From Candidatus Kapaibacterium sp. (GTDB lineage: Bacteria > Bacteroidota > Ignavibacteria > Kapaibacteriales > HRBIN21), in assembly GCA_025059875.1 (NCBI GenBank), contig JANXCT010000001.1, positions 248,001 to 312,000 on the forward strand: 64,000 nt of DNA, given 5' to 3'. How positions within the stretch are numbered: the stretch's first letter is position 1; every line of letters starts with the position of its first letter. Below, one piece after another: positions 60,843-64,000 of the stretch. Both the position numbers and the translations under genes were made by a program. The notes under the pieces are model-generated. The model had not been told where the DNA came from. It searched no databases and saw only the letters and a program-made list of their open reading frames with translations.

Positions 60843-61113
60843 GGAGGAACTTCAGCAGGCACTGCAGGAGTTACCGCTCTGGCAGCGTGAGGGGAATACG
60901 CTCGTCCGAGAGTTTGTCGCTCCCAACTTCGCCGCGGCGGTGGGGCTCTTGAATGCGATTGCTGTCTTGGCTGAAGGGATGGATCATCACCCGGATTTGC
61001 TGCTGTACGGATGGAACAAGTTGCGGGTAACCCTCACAACACATGACCGCGGTGGGCTGACGGAACTAGATATCCGCTTGGCGAAGGCAATAGAGCAGCT
61101 ACGCTTCTTCTAA
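60817..61113 (+). CDS. 4a-hydroxytetrahydrobiopterin dehydratase-like protein
   Basis: 98 residues, the normal size. PCD/DCoH motifs: [40 protein letters not shown] (the two catalytic His with the third in LTTHD) and [15 protein letters not shown]. It dehydrates pterin carbinolamine, recycling the cofactor of aromatic hydroxylases, or assists molybdopterin synthesis. The ATG at 60817 lies within the end of the thioredoxin gene. No phenylalanine hydroxylase gene is nearby, so the pathway is open. Confidence 0.9.
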   Translation: MARPPLLAEEELQQALQELPLWQREGNTLVREFVAPNFAAAVGLLNAIAVLAEGMDHHPDLLLYGWNKLRVTLTTHDRGGLTELDIRLAKAIEQLRFF

Positions 61114-61132
61114 GCGAGGGGGACGAGGGTCG

Positions 61133-62443
61133 ATGAGGGATAGGTGTACCCTCATTGAGCGCGTGCAGGCGCGGGAGATTCTCGACTCGCGGGGGCATCC
61201 AACGATAGAGGTGGAAGTAGTGCTCAGCGGAGGTGCTTGTGGACGTGCGGCTGCGCCAGCAGGTGCTAGCACCGGTAGGAATGAAGCTCAAGAGCTGCGG
61301 GATGGTGGACAGCGATTTCGAGGGCGAGGTGTTCGGAAGGCAGTTGCCAACGTTCACGAGCGGATTGCTCCAGCCCTGCGAGGGATGGATGCGACAGAAC
61401 AATGGTCGATTGACCGACGGCTGCTAGAGTTAGACGGAACTCCAACGAAGTCAGAACTTGGTGCTAATGCAATTGTCGGCGTTTCGCTAGCAGTAGCGCG
61501 AGCAGCGGCAGCAGCGCTTGGCCTCCCACTCTTTACCTACCTCGGTGGTAGGGCCGCTCGACACCTGCCCGTCCCACTCTTCAACGTGCTGAATGGCGGT
61601 CGGCATGCAGACAATACCCTAGACGTTCAGGAGTTCTTGCTCATCCCTCATGGAATGCCATCCTTTGCTGAAGCTCTGCGGGCAGGTGCGGAAGTCTATG
61701 CAGCGCTGCGTGAGCTCTTTCGGGCCGGGGGATATGGTACGGCGGTCGGCGATGAGGGTGGGTTCTCTCCATCTGGGATTAAGTCGCACGAGGAGGCGAT
61801 AGAGCTCTTGCTACAGGCGATTGAGCAGGCAGGGTATGTGCCGGGACGCCAGATTGCTCTTGGCCTAGACGTTGCGGCTAGCGAGCTTGCAGAGGGCAAC
61901 ACCTACGACTTCAAACGGTCTGGCAAAGGGAGGCAAACCGCCGACGAACTCATTGCTTGGTACGAGGAGCTTGCTCGGCAGTATCCCTTAGTTCTCCTGG
62001 AAGATGGACTCGGTGAGCTGGATTGGGAGGGATGGCGCCGACTGACGCAACGCTTAGGTAAGCAGCTCTTGTTAGTTGGGGATGACCTCTTTGTGACCAA
62101 TCCAAAGCTGCTGCAACGTGGGATTGCAGAAGGGGTCGCAAATGCTATCCTCATCAAGCCGAACCAGATTGGGACACTCAGCGAGACAATCGAGGCTGTC
62201 CAAATAGCTCACCGAGCGCACTACCGCACAATTCTCTCCCATCGCTCTGGTGAGACGGAAGACCCCATCATCGCCCATCTCGCTGTCGGCTTAGGGGCAC
62301 ATGGTCTGAAAGCAGGGGCTCCCTGCCGAGGCGAGCGGACGGCAAAGTACAACGAGCTGCTCCGGATCGAGGAAGCGTTGGGGTCAGACGCTGTGTACAT
62401 TGGGACAGCAGGTCTCTTCCCACAGGTGGTCTCACACACCTGA
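61133..62443 (+). CDS. eno: Enolase
   Basis: 436 residues. [17 protein letters not shown] at the N-terminus, the catalytic loop [48 protein letters not shown], metal ligands in [25 protein letters not shown] and [12 protein letters not shown], the catalytic Lys in [17 protein letters not shown], and [18 protein letters not shown]. It interconverts 2-phosphoglycerate and phosphoenolpyruvate. All catalytic residues are present; the EDGL and DDLF variants also occur in E. coli enolase. It starts 20 bases after the pterin dehydratase-like gene. Confidence 0.97.
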   Translation: MRDRCTLIERVQAREILDSRGHPTIEVEVVLSGGACGRAAAPAGASTGRNEAQELRDGGQRFRGRGVRKAVANVHERIAPALRGMDATEQWSIDRRLLELDGTPTKSELGANAIVGVSLAVARAAAAALGLPLFTYLGGRAARHLPVPLFNVLNGGRHADNTLDVQEFLLIPHGMPSFAEALRAGAEVYAALRELFRAGGYGTAVGDEGGFSPSGIKSHEEAIELLLQAIEQAGYVPGRQIALGLDVAASELAEGNTYDFKRSGKGRQTADELIAWYEELARQYPLVLLEDGLGELDWEGWRRLTQRLGKQLLLVGDDLFVTNPKLLQRGIAEGVANAILIKPNQIGTLSETIEAVQIAHRAHYRTILSHRSGETEDPIIAHLAVGLGAHGLKAGAPCRGERTAKYNELLRIEEALGSDAVYIGTAGLFPQVVSHT

Positions 62444-62451
62444 GGAGCAAC

Positions 62452-63855
62452 ATGATCCGGTTTGGGACAGATGGCTGGCGCGGCGTCATTGCGTACGATT
62501 TTACTGTGGACAACCTCAGGCTCGTTTCACTGGCAACAGCGCGCTACATTCACAGCCTAGGGCTGCGGTATCCGGCAGTCGTGGTAGGCTACGACACGCG
62601 CTTCCTATCACGAGAATTCGCTCACGAGGTTGCCTGCGTGCTTGCCTCTGAGAACATTGTGGTGCACCTTATGGAGACATTTGCCCCCACTCCCTTGGTG
62701 TCGTTTCACACCAAGCAGAAGGGAGCTGCGCTAGGGATTGTCATCACCGCTAGCCACAATCCTGCCAAATACAACGGCTACAAGATTCGGGGAAACTTTG
62801 GTGGGCCAGCAACTCCGGAGCAGGTGGCGGAAGTAGAGCAGTTCGTTGCTCAAGTGTTCCAGAATCCCCCTAGGCGCTGGAAACTTAAGTCGCTGGAGCA
62901 GTACATCGAAGACAATTTGGTTCGCCCGTTTGATCCACGCGAATCCTACGTCCGGCACATCCGCAAGAAGATCGCGCTAGAGCTCATCCAAAGGTCCAAC
63001 CTGCGCATCCTTCACGATCCGATGTACGGGGCAGGCATAGGGCTTCTGCGGTCGATATTGCCCCAGGTAGAGGAACTCCATTCGGAGCTCAACCCTATCT
63101 TCGGAGAGGTAGAGCAGCCGGAACCTATCCCCGAACGGCTGCGGGCAACGATGGAGTATGTCCGGCGGGCAGGACGCTACGACGTCTGTATCGTCACCGA
63201 CGGAGATGCCGATCGGGTAGCAGCCATAGACCACGAAGGCAACTACGTTGACTCCCAACGACTGTTCATGCTGCTGCTGAAGTACCTGTACGAGGACAAG
63301 AAGCGGAGTGGTATCGTCGCGAAGACGGTGTCGGTGACCTCGATGGTGGACCTCTACTGCCAGCGCCACGAGATTCCGCTGGTGGTCACCCCGGTTGGCT
63401 TCAAGCATATTGCCCGTCTCATGCAGGAGGAGCGGGTTCTGTTAGGTGGTGAGGAGTCCGGTGGATTTGCCACGGTGATTCACATTCCGGAGCGGGATGG
63501 CATCTTCTGTGGGCTGCTGCTGCTGGAGATGATGGCACGTCGCCAGAAGTCGCTGAAGCAGTTGAGTCAGGAGCTGGATGAAGAATTTGGTCCTCATCGG
63601 TACCGGCGGTTAGATGTCCATGTCAGCGAGCGGGAGAAGGCGGGAATTCTGAAGGCCTGTGCCAAGCAGCCGGCACGTTTGGGGCGCTATCCCGTAGAGC
63701 GAATTGACACCACTGATGGCTTCAAGTTCTTTGTCCCCAAAGGATGGCTACTTATCCGCCCCTCAGGAACAGAGCCACTAGTGCGGTACTACGCTGAAGG
63801 GGATTCGCTCAGCATGGTGAACGAGCTGCTAGAGGAGGCTCGAAAGCTACGTTAA
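62452..63855 (+). CDS. Phosphoglucomutase/phosphomannomutase-family enzyme
   Basis: 467 residues. RFGTDGWRGVIA at the N-terminus, phospho-Ser loop VITASHNPAKYNGYKI, metal-binding TDGDADRVAA, sugar-binding GGEESGGFA and phosphate-binding RPSGTEPLVRYY: the four active-site motifs of the alpha-D-phosphohexomutase superfamily. It moves phosphate between C1 and C6 of hexose phosphates; glucose, mannose or glucosamine cannot be separated by eye, though FGTDGWRG is typical of PGM/PMM of this subgroup. It follows eno by eight bases and converges with the next gene, sharing TTAA at the stops. Confidence 0.94.
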   Translation: MIRFGTDGWRGVIAYDFTVDNLRLVSLATARYIHSLGLRYPAVVVGYDTRFLSREFAHEVACVLASENIVVHLMETFAPTPLVSFHTKQKGAALGIVITASHNPAKYNGYKIRGNFGGPATPEQVAEVEQFVAQVFQNPPRRWKLKSLEQYIEDNLVRPFDPRESYVRHIRKKIALELIQRSNLRILHDPMYGAGIGLLRSILPQVEELHSELNPIFGEVEQPEPIPERLRATMEYVRRAGRYDVCIVTDGDADRVAAIDHEGNYVDSQRLFMLLLKYLYEDKKRSGIVAKTVSVTSMVDLYCQRHEIPLVVTPVGFKHIARLMQEERVLLGGEESGGFATVIHIPERDGIFCGLLLLEMMARRQKSLKQLSQELDEEFGPHRYRRLDVHVSEREKAGILKACAKQPARLGRYPVERIDTTDGFKFFVPKGWLLIRPSGTEPLVRYYAEGDSLSMVNELLEEARKLR

Positions 63856-64000
63856 GATAGACTGCCTTGGTAGCAACGACGGATATTCGGCGCTAAGTAG
63901 TGCTCAAAGGTGCGGTCGCAGTCGTATTCCGGTTCCCACCCCCAATCGCGGCGGGCAGCGCTGTCATCAGTGTCCTCAGGCCATGTATCCACAATGGCTT
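63852..64000 (-). CDS. 3' end of an NAD-dependent epimerase, threonine 3-dehydrogenase-like
   Basis: The last 48 codons before a TAA at 63852-63854: IVDTWPEDTDDSAARRDWGW, then EPEYDCDRTFEHYLAPNIR. The W-P-x-x-x-D-D-x-x-A-R-x-D-W-G-W pattern is the C-terminal signature of the epimerase-type L-threonine 3-dehydrogenases and related sugar epimerases. The rest of the gene is beyond the window. Confidence 0.75.
   Translation of the reverse strand, partial: AIVDTWPEDTDDSAARRDWGWEPEYDCDRTFEHYLAPNIRRCYQGSLS

Noticed and set aside
61133-62443. Enolase reads EDGL and DDLF where many enolases have EDPL and DDLT.
   Set aside because: The same residues occur in E. coli enolase, so this is normal variation and all catalytic residues are present.

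Overview
This window looks like a compact, densely coding bacterial chromosome from the Bacteroidota-Chlorobiota superphylum. The evidence is a PorX-type regulator of type IX secretion (T9SS), several very large exported proteins ending in T9SS-like sorting regions, a CarboxypepD_reg-type TonB receptor, a tmRNA whose tag (ADAVSYRMAA) resembles the Chlorobium pattern, and recurrent TAnnTTTG boxes just upstream of gene starts, which match the -7 promoter element of Bacteroidota. A Kapabacteria- or Chlorobi-like lineage is my best guess, not a demonstrated assignment. I saw no phage, transposon, CRISPR array or tRNA gene.

Layout. 1-13415 is an eleven-gene minus-strand run: porX, tsaE, an aminotransferase, a BNR-repeat secreted protein, a family 2 glycosyltransferase, aspS, a DUF1460 amidase-like protein, an HDAC-family deacetylase, a degenerate GH2-membrane fusion, hrcA and the start of a further gene (grpE by position). 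13509-21040 is a plus-strand run: a Nif3-like protein, a coiled-coil zinc-ribbon protein, an RNase HI-type protein, the RNase P RNA (rnpB, overlapping the 3' end of the RNase H gene), an Hpt-domain protein, a TolB-like exported protein, rimM, trmD, queC and a frameshifted CHASE-like/PAS sensor with a degenerate kinase core. 21045-24906 holds a double-OmpA envelope protein, an HU-type protein with a terminator, and pyrB. 24957-32832 encodes two giant exported Ig/ASH-type proteins. They converge on a four-gene minus-strand envelope operon (37754-32842) ending in a PorE-like lipoprotein (PD40, regulatory sandwich, diverged OmpA domain).

37755-38059 is an upstream region divergent between that operon and hslO. 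38974-48433 is a minus-strand secretome cluster: a 1770-residue exported protein, a fibronectin type III protein and a SurA/PpiC foldase. 48631-54513 carries a CDF metal exporter, a TonB receptor and a classic T9SS cargo protein, ended by a strong bidirectional terminator. Then come the tmRNA gene, argS, rsfS and a LytR_C protein on the minus strand, a FlgN-like coiled coil, a 700-base stretch that may hold a decayed gene, and plus-strand metabolic genes: icd, thioredoxin, a pterin dehydratase-like protein, enolase and a phosphohexomutase. The last 149 bases are the 3' end of a threonine dehydrogenase-like epimerase gene on the minus strand.

How it fits together. Translation and tRNA/RNA maturation genes (aspS, argS, tsaE, trmD, rimM, queC, rsfS, rnpB, ssrA) are interleaved with envelope and secretion genes. 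PorX, the PorE-like operon, the foldase, the OmpA protein and at least four likely T9SS cargo proteins suggest a cell that invests heavily in surface proteins. The observations I rate highest are the rnpB/RNase H overlap, the promoter-box pattern, the degenerate sensor kinase, the inactive-looking GH2 membrane fusion, and the PorE-like four-gene operon.
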